The notes under the pieces are model-generated. The model saw only the letters and a program-made list of their open reading frames with translations. It ran no database searches and had not been told where the DNA came from. DNA of 64,000 bases from Natrarchaeobius chitinivorans (GTDB taxonomy: Archaea; Halobacteriota; Halobacteria; Halobacteriales; Natrialbaceae), in NCBI RefSeq assembly GCF_003841505.1, contig NZ_REGA01000019.1, forward strand, positions 30,460-94,459. The letters run 5' to 3'. Below, in pieces: positions 1 to 6,984 of the stretch. How positions within the stretch are numbered: position 1 is the stretch's first letter; each line of letters begins with the position of its first letter. Both the position numbers and the translations under genes were made by a program.

Positions 1-43
1 CATCGCCTACGACGGCCGATTCGACGACGTCTCGGTCTATTAG
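1..43 (+). CDS. C-terminal end of an unidentified gene (partial)
   Basis: An open frame enters from the left edge and ends at a TAG at 41-43, giving a C-terminus that reads IAYDGRFDDVSVY. It would converge on the membrane-protein gene that ends at 121. Thirteen residues are too few to assign a family, and the reading frame is supported only by the absence of stops and its acidic haloarchaeal composition. Confidence 0.35.
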   Translation, partial: IAYDGRFDDVSVY

Positions 44-120
44 CACTGCGTCGGACCGAGGGAGAGTGGGTTTCGCGTCGACTTCGGCCGGTAGGCCCGA
101 AAACGGACGGGAGAACCTGG

Positions 121-819
121 TTACAGTGGTACCGGGAGCCACTCGAGGTGTCGCAAAAACGGCGTCGGATCGAAAATCGGGTCGTGGAGGACGAGCCAGT
201 CGAGCAAGACGAGACCGGCCCCGTGGGCGATCACCGACGGAAGGATCGAGTTCGATTTGTAGTCGACGGCTCCGAAGAGGACGTCCGTCGGACCCGATAG
301 CAGAAACTCGATCGGCGGCTTCGAGGCGTGGTGGATCATGTAGACGACGGGGCTGATGAACACCGCGACGAACCCGAGTTCTTTGACGCCGACACAGAGC
401 AGTCCGCGGTAGTAGGTTTCGGTTGCCAACGCGAGGATGAACAACTTGATCGCGTGTGGGAGAAACTCCCCCGGTGCCGCCGACGTCTCCCAGATCGGAT
501 AGAACTCACGGATCGTCGGGAGCGTCGAGCCGACGAGATAAAACGGGAGGACGAACATCGAGAGCAAGACGGCGTTCCGGACGGCGACGCGGTTGACGTT
601 CCAGCCGATGTGTCGACCGTGGGTTATCCCCAGTGCGAGCGGCCCTCCGATCAGGAGGACGGAGTCGAAGACGATCCGCCGGTCGAGTCCGGTTGGAACC
701 GCGGACATCCACACGACCGTTAGAATCGCGCCGACGAGTAGCGATTTCTGTACCCAGGAGAGTCGATCGAACCCGTCGCGAACGACCCCGAGAACACGAT
801 TTCCGTCCTCGGTCGCCAC
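121..819 (-). CDS. CPBP/CAAX-type intramembrane protease-like protein
   Basis: A 232-residue polytopic membrane protein with about six hydrophobic segments. The C-terminal half carries the CPBP (CAAX protease, bacteriocin-processing) pattern: ETYYRG at residues 134-139, a YMIHH motif at 160-164 and IAHGAG at 197-202. In active CPBP enzymes the first motif is EExxxR; here only the second Glu (E134) is present and the residue before it is Thr, so activity is uncertain. The start is GTG (817-819). It lies 6 nt after the small acidic gene at 826-1110 on the same strand, which suggests co-transcription. The substrate is unknown. Confidence 0.65.
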   Translation of the reverse strand: MATEDGNRVLGVVRDGFDRLSWVQKSLLVGAILTVVWMSAVPTGLDRRIVFDSVLLIGGPLALGITHGRHIGWNVNRVAVRNAVLLSMFVLPFYLVGSTLPTIREFYPIWETSAAPGEFLPHAIKLFILALATETYYRGLLCVGVKELGFVAVFISPVVYMIHHASKPPIEFLLSGPTDVLFGAVDYKSNSILPSVIAHGAGLVLLDWLVLHDPIFDPTPFLRHLEWLPVPL

Positions 820-825
820 GGGTGG

Positions 826-1110
826 TTACTCGTCCGCGGTCGGAATCGGTCCGGTTCCGACGACGTCTCGGACGTTCGTTTCGAACTCCTGGTGGCGTTC
901 GAAGTACGTCTCCTCGACGTCCTCGAGGATCGTCGACAGCTCCCGTGGTCCATCGGGCGTCCGGACGACGCTGTCGCCTTCGAGTCGGTCGATCTCGCTT
1001 TTCTCCTTGGGCCAGCTCAGACGCGAGCTCACTCGAGCGAGGGGCGCGCCCTCGACGGGGGTGTGTTCTCCGAGTGAGACGGCGGGTTCCTCGTCCTCGT
1101 CGTCGCTCAT
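826..1110 (-). CDS. Small acidic haloarchaeal protein (DUF5789-like)
   Basis: The protein has 94 residues if it starts at the ATG at 1108-1110, which opens with MSDDEDEE; an in-frame upstream start would add ten basic residues that look non-coding. It has an acidic head, then a segment with LARVSSRLSWPKEKSEID and a C-terminal helical part. This layout resembles the DUF5789 family found only in haloarchaea, whose function is unknown. It is the first gene of a probable two-gene unit with the CPBP-like gene at 121-819. Confidence 0.6.
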   Translation of the reverse strand: MSDDEDEEPAVSLGEHTPVEGAPLARVSSRLSWPKEKSEIDRLEGDSVVRTPDGPRELSTILEDVEETYFERHQEFETNVRDVVGTGPIPTADE

Positions 1111-1173
1111 GGGTGACGGTTTGCGAGCGTCTCGATTCAAGGTTTCGCTTCTGCCGGGTGGAATGGGCGGACC

Positions 1174-1252
1174 ACACGGTCTGTTGTCCGTCGTTGCCGG
1201 TGGGATCGCGAGTCGTCTGCAGCCTACCGGTACATCGGGACAGCAGTGTCTG
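1174..1252. repeat. Degenerate copy of the 3'-end palindromic repeat family
   Basis: ACGGTCTGTTGTCCGTCGTT at the left and CCGGTACATCGGGACAGCAG at the right match the two arms of the better-preserved element at 30852-30937. The centre has diverged. With the next copy it occupies most of the roughly 320-bp gap between the gene at 826-1110 and the aminotransferase that ends at 1432; nothing else was seen in that gap. Confidence 0.5.
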
Positions 1253-1288
1253 CGTCGGCGGTTGTGATCGGATCGTGACTTCGACGGC

Positions 1289-1372
1289 AGACGGTCTGGT
1301 GTACGTCATTCCCGAAGACCGCGCGCCGTTCCGCGGTCGCTCCGGTAAACAGTGACAGCAATCCGTATCAGA
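1289..1372. repeat. Copy of the 3'-end palindromic repeat family
   Basis: The left arm (ACGGTCTGGTGTACGTCATT) and right arm (ACAGTGACAGCAATCCGTAT) correspond to those of the element at 30852-30937, with a diverged centre. It lies directly 3' of the aminotransferase that ends at 1432, and its right end is extended by a 27-bp tandem repeat. Confidence 0.6.
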
Positions 1373-1425
1373 TGTACAGGGACCGCAATCCGTATCAGGT
1401 GTACAGGGACGGCAATCCGTATCAG
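1358..1425. repeat. 27-bp tandem repeat, 2.5 copies
   Basis: GCAATCCGTATCAG recurs at 1358, 1385 and 1412, spaced exactly 27 bp apart and separated by TGTACAGGGA. The unit is the outer end of the palindromic repeat family, apparently amplified. It ends 7 bp from the stop codon of the minus-strand aminotransferase. Confidence 0.85.
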
Positions 1426-1431
1426 GGTCCG

Positions 1432-2610
1432 CTACCACCAGCGGTTCTCGAGCAGGCGATCGATCGCCTCGTCGATCGTCGCCTCGTTTCTCGAGAACGT
1501 AAACCGGACCCAGTCGGCCTCCGCGTCGGGGTCGGTGTAGAAGCTGCTTCCCGGAACCGGGGCCACGCCAGCCTCTCGGATCAGCCGATAGGAGAACTCG
1601 AGGTCGGTCTCGTCGGTCGGATAGCGTGTCATGACGTAGTAGGCACCGTCGGGTTCGACGGGCTCGAGCCCGGCGTTTCGAAGTCCGGCACAGAGCTGAT
1701 CGCGACGCCGCTCGTAGGAATCGGCGAGCGTTTCGTAGTACGACTGGGGCAACGAGAGCGCTTCGACGCCCGCGCGCTGGAACGGCGTCGGCGCACAGAT
1801 ACTCGTGTAGTCGTGGACCTTTCGAAGCTCCTGGGAGAGGTACTCGGGCGCGAGACAGAAGCCGACCCGCCAGCCGGTGACGCTGAACGTCTTGGACATG
1901 CCGGTACAGACCACCGTTCGATGGGCGAGGTCGCCGACTTCGACCGGGCTGACGTAGTCGTCGGTGTAGACGATGTGCTCGTAAATCTCGTCGGTGAGAA
2001 CGATCAGGTCGTGTTCGAAGACGATCTCCTCGATTCGCTCGAGTTCCGCGCGGGTAAACACCTTCCCGGTCGGGTTCATGGGCGTGTTGAGCACGAGGAT
2101 TCGCGCCTGCTCGGCCGCGTCGGCAAGCGCGTCGTAGTCGGGTTCGAGCCCGTCGGTCATGTCGATCGGAACGGCGTTCGCACCGGCGAACTGACTCGCC
2201 GGGATGTAGCTCTCGTAGACGGGTTCGAAGTAGATGACGTCGTCTCCGGGACCGGCTAACGCGAGCATCGTCGACATGATCGCTTCGCTGGTTCCGCTGG
2301 TGATCGTCACCTCGGTCTCGGGGTCGTACTCGATGCCTTTCCACTCGGCGTAGCGCTCGGAAACTGCCTCACGGAGCGCCGGAAGTCCCCAGGTGATCGT
2401 ATACTGGCTATCGGTGTCGATCGCTTCCTTCGCGGCGCGTTTGATCTCCGGTGGCGTCTCGTCTTCGTCGGGAATCCCCTGCGAGAGGTTGATCGCGCCC
2501 CGGTCGAGCGCCTCGCGGGTCATCTCCCGGATGACCGACTCGGCGACGCCGTCCGTTCGTCCCGTCCCGATCAGACCGTCGGGTAATCCTCCGTTGGGTG
2601 GTGCGTTCAC
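1432..2610 (-). CDS. Class I/II pyridoxal-phosphate aminotransferase
   Basis: A 392-residue fold-type I aminotransferase. The pattern NTPMNPTG (175-182), the PLP-ring aspartate in TDEIY (D207) and the Schiff-base lysine in GMSKTFSVTGWRVG (K240) are all present, and the length is normal for the family. The start is GTG at 2608-2610, 6 nt after the stop of the agmatinase-family gene. It is the last gene of the operon aminotransferase III - agmatinase - aminotransferase I, so a role in removing amino groups from arginine- or polyamine-derived compounds is inferred. The precise substrate cannot be read from the sequence. Confidence 0.88.
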   Translation of the reverse strand: MNAPPNGGLPDGLIGTGRTDGVAESVIREMTREALDRGAINLSQGIPDEDETPPEIKRAAKEAIDTDSQYTITWGLPALREAVSERYAEWKGIEYDPETEVTITSGTSEAIMSTMLALAGPGDDVIYFEPVYESYIPASQFAGANAVPIDMTDGLEPDYDALADAAEQARILVLNTPMNPTGKVFTRAELERIEEIVFEHDLIVLTDEIYEHIVYTDDYVSPVEVGDLAHRTVVCTGMSKTFSVTGWRVGFCLAPEYLSQELRKVHDYTSICAPTPFQRAGVEALSLPQSYYETLADSYERRRDQLCAGLRNAGLEPVEPDGAYYVMTRYPTDETDLEFSYRLIREAGVAPVPGSSFYTDPDAEADWVRFTFSRNEATIDEAIDRLLENRWW

Positions 2611-2616
2611 GATCGA

Positions 2617-3621
2617 TCACTCCGCGAAGGCTCGCTCGAGCAGCGTTACGAGGAGATACGCTGCGAGCCGCTGTGTTCCATCGGTCGGGTCGTACCGCGG
2701 CGCGACCTCCATCAGGTCGGCACCGCCGACGGCCTCGTGGGAGCCGAGGATCTCCATCGTCTCGAGGGCCTGCTGTGCGGAGAGTCCGCCGGGGATCGGC
2801 GTCCCGGTTCCCGGGGCCACGCTCGGGTCGACCGCGTCGATGTCGAAACTGACGTAGACCGCGTCAGTATTCGCAGCCGCAGCCTCGATCGCATCGGAGA
2901 CGACGTCCCCGATGCCGCGTTTCTCGACCTCACGCATCGTGTACAGATTGAGGCCGGTGTCGTCGGCGAACTCGAAGAAGTCGGGGGATTCGTACCCCCG
3001 GATAGCGACCTGGCTGACGTTCTCGTAGTCGACGAACGGCGAGTCGGCGATCAGGGCCGTACTCGAGCCGTGGAAGTCGGTACCGAAGACGGGGCTCTCG
3101 GAGACGGTGTCGGTGTGAGCGTCGATCTGGACGAATCCGACGTTGTCGTAGCCGCCCCCCTCCGCGAAGCCGCGGACGGACGGGAACGTACAGTAGTGGT
3201 CGCCGCCGAGCAGGACGGGGAACGTCTGTGAGGCGACCGCGGCGACGTGAGCGGTGATGCTCTCGGCGGTCGTCTCGTGGTCCATCGGAAACACCGGGAC
3301 GTCGCCGCAGTCGGCGACGGAAAGCTTTCCGAAGTCGACGTTTTTCCCGGTCTGCATGTTCGTCAGCCCGCTCTTGTAATCGGAGATGTAGGCCCACCAG
3401 CCGCTCGCCCGCCTGATCGCCTCCGGTCCGTATCGAGCACCCGGACGGTTCGAGACGGCCCCGTCGTACGGAACGCCGAGGACCGCCGCCTCGACGTCGT
3501 CTACGTCGTCGACCTCCCGTTCGTCGCCCTTGAGAAACCGGTTGAATCCGGCGTAGGCGAGTTCGACGTCCGCACCCGGAACCGAGTCACGAAACGCCGC
3601 TGGCCGATCGCGTTCACGCAT
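2617..3621 (-). CDS. Agmatinase / guanidino-acid hydrolase family (ureohydrolase)
   Basis: A 334-residue ureohydrolase with all binuclear-manganese motifs: GGDH (H142), DAHTD (D167, H169, D171) and SFDIDAVDP (D260, D262, D265). Family members release urea from agmatine, guanidinobutyrate or related guanidino compounds. The start overlaps the stop of the upstream class III aminotransferase by 8 nt, so the two are translationally linked. The 40 or so N-terminal residues before the core and the FHGSS segment resemble the agmatinase/guanidinobutyrase branch more than arginase. The substrate is inferred from context and could be agmatine, 4-guanidinobutyrate or another guanidine. Confidence 0.85.
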   Translation of the reverse strand: MRERDRPAAFRDSVPGADVELAYAGFNRFLKGDEREVDDVDDVEAAVLGVPYDGAVSNRPGARYGPEAIRRASGWWAYISDYKSGLTNMQTGKNVDFGKLSVADCGDVPVFPMDHETTAESITAHVAAVASQTFPVLLGGDHYCTFPSVRGFAEGGGYDNVGFVQIDAHTDTVSESPVFGTDFHGSSTALIADSPFVDYENVSQVAIRGYESPDFFEFADDTGLNLYTMREVEKRGIGDVVSDAIEAAAANTDAVYVSFDIDAVDPSVAPGTGTPIPGGLSAQQALETMEILGSHEAVGGADLMEVAPRYDPTDGTQRLAAYLLVTLLERAFAE

Positions 3622-4936
3622 CCGTCTCGACCTCCGTCTCGAGGGCCTCGTGGAGGGTATCGACGGCGCGTTCGAGCTGTTCGCGGCCGATCGTCAGCGG
3701 CGGCTGGAACCGAAGGACGTTCCCGTAGTAGCCGCCGACGCCGATGACGATTCCGTCCTCGCGGAGACGCTTCGAGACGGCCTTTGCGAGATCGGCGTCC
3801 GGCGCGTCGGCGACGCCGAGCGGTCCCGTCTCGTCGGGATCGACGAGTTCGATTCCCTGCATCAGTCCGAGGCCTCGAGTCTCGCCGACCACGTCGAACG
3901 ACTCGAGTTGCGTCAGCCGACCCGAAAGCCACTCGCCCTGTTCGCGTGCGTTGTCGACGATTCCGCCCTCCAGTTCGTCGATCGTCGCGAGCGCGGCGGC
4001 GCAGGCGACGGGGTTGCCGCCGAACGTCGAGAGGTGGTCGCCGGAGTCGAAGCTGTCGGCGATCTCGCTCGGCGCGGTGAACGCGCCCAGTGGCAGGCCG
4101 TTCGCGATCCCTTTCGCCTGTGTCATCACGTCCGGTTCGACGTCGAAGTGCTCGACGGCGAACAGTTCGCCGGTCCGGCCGTACCCCGACTGAACTTCGT
4201 CGGCGATCAGCAGGCCGCCGCGCTCGTGGGTAATCTCTCGAACCCGCTCGAGCCACCCCTCGGGCGGAACGATGATCCCCCCTTCGCCCATCACGGGTTC
4301 GACCACGACCGCGGCCAGATCGTTCGAGGTGTGCGTATCGATGACGTGCTCGAGGCGGTCGGCGCAGTCGGCGGTGCAGTTCCCGTCACAGGACGGACAC
4401 CGATAGGAGTACGGTGCCGGCGCGTGGGCGACGTCGTTTATGGTCGGCGCCATGCCATCCTTGTAGGATTTGTTCCCGGTCAGGGCGAGGCTGCCGAGCG
4501 TTCGCCCGTGAAACGCCATCTCCAGGGCGACGACCTCGGTGTTGCCAGTGTGTTTCCGCGCGAGCTTGATCGCGCCCTCGACGGCCTCGGTTCCGGAGTT
4601 ACAGAGGAAACTCTTCTCGAGATCACCGGGCGTGATTTCGGCGATTCGTTCGGCGAGTTCGGCGACGGGCGCGTTGGGGTGGACGTACGAACAGCCGTGG
4701 ACGAACTCTTCGAGCTGGTCGCTCGCGGCCTCGAGGACTGCCGGATTGTTGTGGCCAACATTCGCCACCGATATCCCCGAAAAAAGGTCGAGATACGTAT
4801 TCCCCTCGAAGTCCTCGAGCGTACAGTCCTCCGCACGTTTGACTGGAACGTCGAGATCCTTCCAGATCGACATCACGTACTCGTCGTACCGCGACTCCAC
4901 GTCCCGATTGTCCCTGAACGTTTTATTGAAAGCCAT
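3614..4936 (-). CDS. Class III aminotransferase, 4-aminobutyrate aminotransferase-like
   Basis: A 440-residue class III PLP aminotransferase with LLIADEVQSGYGRTG and the PLP lysine in QAKGIANGLPLGAF (about K275). Its inserted Cys cluster C-x2-C-x3-C-x3-C (about residues 180-191) is also seen in some GABA and alanine-glyoxylate aminotransferases. The ATG at 4934-4936 was chosen over a GTG two codons upstream because it lies closer to a plausible leader. First gene of the operon with the agmatinase and class I aminotransferase. A TATA-like box and an imperfect NrpR-type operator lie upstream. Likely role: transfer of the omega-amino group from GABA or related products to 2-oxoglutarate. Confidence 0.85.
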   Translation of the reverse strand: MAFNKTFRDNRDVESRYDEYVMSIWKDLDVPVKRAEDCTLEDFEGNTYLDLFSGISVANVGHNNPAVLEAASDQLEEFVHGCSYVHPNAPVAELAERIAEITPGDLEKSFLCNSGTEAVEGAIKLARKHTGNTEVVALEMAFHGRTLGSLALTGNKSYKDGMAPTINDVAHAPAPYSYRCPSCDGNCTADCADRLEHVIDTHTSNDLAAVVVEPVMGEGGIIVPPEGWLERVREITHERGGLLIADEVQSGYGRTGELFAVEHFDVEPDVMTQAKGIANGLPLGAFTAPSEIADSFDSGDHLSTFGGNPVACAAALATIDELEGGIVDNAREQGEWLSGRLTQLESFDVVGETRGLGLMQGIELVDPDETGPLGVADAPDADLAKAVSKRLREDGIVIGVGGYYGNVLRFQPPLTIGREQLERAVDTLHEALETEVETDA

Positions 4937-4949
4937 TGTCACACAGTAT

Positions 4950-4963
4950 GGAAATTTGTTGCC
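4950..4963. promoter_or_regulatory. Imperfect NrpR-type operator upstream of the GABA aminotransferase-like gene
   Basis: GGAAATTTGTTGCC fits GGAA-N6-TTCC with one mismatch and sits 14-27 nt upstream of the ATG, close to the predicted transcription start. The position parallels the near-perfect site at 13641-13658. It partly overlaps TTGCCACCCTATC (4959-4971), which recurs with one mismatch at 11074-11086 upstream of the transporter operon. Confidence 0.45.
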
Positions 4964-4984
4964 ACCCTATCCGACGGTCTACAG

Positions 4985-4995
4985 GAAATAAAAGG
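4985..4995 (-). promoter_or_regulatory. TATA-like box of the aminotransferase-agmatinase operon
   Basis: CCTTTTATTTC on the minus strand lies about 50 nt upstream of the ATG at 4936. This would place the transcription start near 4962, over the imperfect NrpR-type site. Confidence 0.45.
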
Positions 4996-5114
4996 TTACC
5001 CCACGAAACGGACTCTCCGTCGAGAACGCTCGGTCGACCCGCGGCGAAACCGTCTTTTTGTGTCCGCGCTCGAACGCAAACGTTAGTGTCGCCGGTATCC
5101 AATTATTCGATCGA

Positions 5115-6146
5115 ATGCCCCCGGATCTCGATCGTCGGACGTACGACATCCTCAGGCTCGTCGACCGCCACGGCCCGATCGGCAGCATTCAGCTCGTCGA
5201 ACTGATGCAGGTCCACGGCTACGACATCAAGGGCCGAACGATCAGACTGACGCTGTCGGAACTCGACGATCTCGGGCTGACGACGAAGGTCCCCGGCCGC
5301 GGCCGTCGTCTCACCGAGCAGGGCCGGCGGGAACTCGAGCAGGGGAACGTAAGCGGCCGCCTCGAGCAGATTCGCGCTCGAATCGCACAGCTCACCAGCC
5401 GGGTGACGTACGATCCGTCCGAAGACGCGGGGGTTCTCATCGCCTGCGCGGCCTTCCTCGAGGAGGAGGACGTCGACGAAGCTCTCTCGTTGCTCTCCCG
5501 CCTCGAGTCGCGCTCGTTCGGTCCAGTCCCGGCTTCCTTCGGCGAGAGCGCCGACGACGAACCCGGCGATTACCGACTGCTCGTTCCCTCGAGTATCTCC
5601 CTCGACGGCGTCTTGCTCGCTCACGGAATCAACGCCACCCTGACCAACGCGGCGGTTCTCGAGTACGAACCGCCAGCAGCGTCGAGCACCGACGACGACT
5701 CTCCCGCAGGTGGGCGAATCGTCCGTCACGTCGACGTGATAAACGGACAGGGATCGTCGATCGACGTCATCACGCTCCTGATCGAGGCCGGCCGAAGCGA
5801 CGTCTCGAGCGTCCTCGAATCCTCGGAGACGGGACTCATCCTTGGCGACGATCGGGAGTTTCCGATCAACCGCTTCGAGGAGGCACGCGACCTCGCTGAG
5901 TCGACGCGGGACGCACTCGGCGGCGTCGTCGGCTTCAAGCGGCCGCGCGAACGGACGCAGTTCCAGAACCGAAACTCGGGGTGGTCGTTCGGATCGATCA
6001 CGTACGCCGGAACGGGCGAACTCCTGTTGACTGCGCTGTACGAGTACGACCTCTCTACCTCCTGGGAGACGCTGTACGGGATGGTCTCGAGGCGCAAACT
6101 CGAACCCGTCGAGGCGATCGCTCGAGCGCCGAACGCGGACGACTGA
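5115..6146 (+). CDS. NrpR-family nitrogen regulator (paralogue 1)
   Basis: A 343-residue protein. The first 65 residues or so form a winged helix (RRTYDILRLV ... GRTIRLTLSELDDLGL), followed by the linker and beta-rich effector domain typical of NrpR (old DUF128): RLEQIRARIAQLTSRVTYD and then VPSSISLDGVLLAHGI. In methanogens NrpR represses nitrogen-assimilation genes and is released by 2-oxoglutarate. The start was set at the ATG at 5115, which opens directly with the helical domain; an upstream in-frame start adds 19 poor residues. It is transcribed divergently from the aminotransferase-agmatinase operon and is about 45% similar by eye to the regulator at 11211-12227. Confidence 0.85.
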   Translation: MPPDLDRRTYDILRLVDRHGPIGSIQLVELMQVHGYDIKGRTIRLTLSELDDLGLTTKVPGRGRRLTEQGRRELEQGNVSGRLEQIRARIAQLTSRVTYDPSEDAGVLIACAAFLEEEDVDEALSLLSRLESRSFGPVPASFGESADDEPGDYRLLVPSSISLDGVLLAHGINATLTNAAVLEYEPPAASSTDDDSPAGGRIVRHVDVINGQGSSIDVITLLIEAGRSDVSSVLESSETGLILGDDREFPINRFEEARDLAESTRDALGGVVGFKRPRERTQFQNRNSGWSFGSITYAGTGELLLTALYEYDLSTSWETLYGMVSRRKLEPVEAIARAPNADD

Positions 6147-6153
6147 TCCGGCG

Positions 6154-6984
6154 TTATCGCTCGTAGACGTCGGGCCGGCGATCGCCCAGCGCGTCGTCCC
6201 GCGGGGTCAGCGACTTGTTCCGGGCTCGTGAGAGATCGCAGTCGGCCTCGAGGACGCACTCGCCCTCGATCGGTGCCGGCCCCGCGAGGGGGAGGCCGTT
6301 CGGATCGACGACGACGCTCTGTCCCTCGAACGGGACGTCCCGCTCGGTCCCCGCACGATCCGCACAGGCGATGAACACCCGGTTTGCGTTCGCGTGTGCC
6401 ACCGCGTGGTGGACGCCGATCGTCCACCCGCCGGGGCGACTCCCGTCCGCCACGGTCGGATTGGGGACCCAGTTCGTGGGGACGGCGATCAGGTCCGCGC
6501 CGTCTCGGGCCTGGGCGACCGTCGCCTCGGGAAACCACTGGTCGTTGCAGATCTGGACGCCGAGTCGCCCGAACGGCGTCTCGAAGATGGGGAGTCGTTC
6601 GCCGGCTTCGAACCAGTACTCCTCTTCGTTCCAGCGGTGGACCTTTCGATAGACGCCCTCGAGCCCGTCCGGCGAGACGACGAACGCGCTGTTGTAGTAG
6701 CCGTCGTCGGCCCGCTCGGGGACGCCGCCGACGATCCACGTCCCAGTCTCTTCGGCGACCGTCGACCACGCTCGAGCGGTGTCGCCGTCCCGCGATTCGG
6801 CCATCGACTCGACCTCGTCGGTCGATTCGAACACGTATCCCGACGTCGCGAGTTCGGGGAGGACGACCAGGTCGGCGTTGGCGTGATCCCGAACGATTTC
6901 GACGGTTCGCTCCCGGTTTCGCTCGACGGCACCGAACTCGGGAACCGTCTGGGCGACGACGACTCGGGCCTCGCCGGCCGTCAT
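6154..6984 (-). CDS. Nitrilase-family carbon-nitrogen hydrolase
   Basis: A 276-residue enzyme with the complete nitrilase-superfamily triad: Glu in LPELATSGY (E44), Lys in YRKVHRW (K114) and the nucleophilic Cys in QICNDQW (C146). Family members hydrolyse amides or N-carbamoyl compounds; N-carbamoylputrescine amidase and omega-amidase branches have similar length. The ATG at 6982-6984 overlaps the permease stop by 4 nt (ATGA), so it is the last gene of the transporter operon. A cytosolic role releasing ammonia from the imported compound is an inference from that linkage. Confidence 0.85.
   Translation of the reverse strand: MTAGEARVVVAQTVPEFGAVERNRERTVEIVRDHANADLVVLPELATSGYVFESTDEVESMAESRDGDTARAWSTVAEETGTWIVGGVPERADDGYYNSAFVVSPDGLEGVYRKVHRWNEEEYWFEAGERLPIFETPFGRLGVQICNDQWFPEATVAQARDGADLIAVPTNWVPNPTVADGSRPGGWTIGVHHAVAHANANRVFIACADRAGTERDVPFEGQSVVVDPNGLPLAGPAPIEGECVLEADCDLSRARNKSLTPRDDALGDRRPDVYER

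Noticed and set aside
506..2344. 612-residue frame on the minus strand, rich in Arg
   Set aside because: It overlaps the aminotransferase and two other genes in a different frame; its Arg-rich, low-complexity composition is typical of a shadow in GC-rich DNA.
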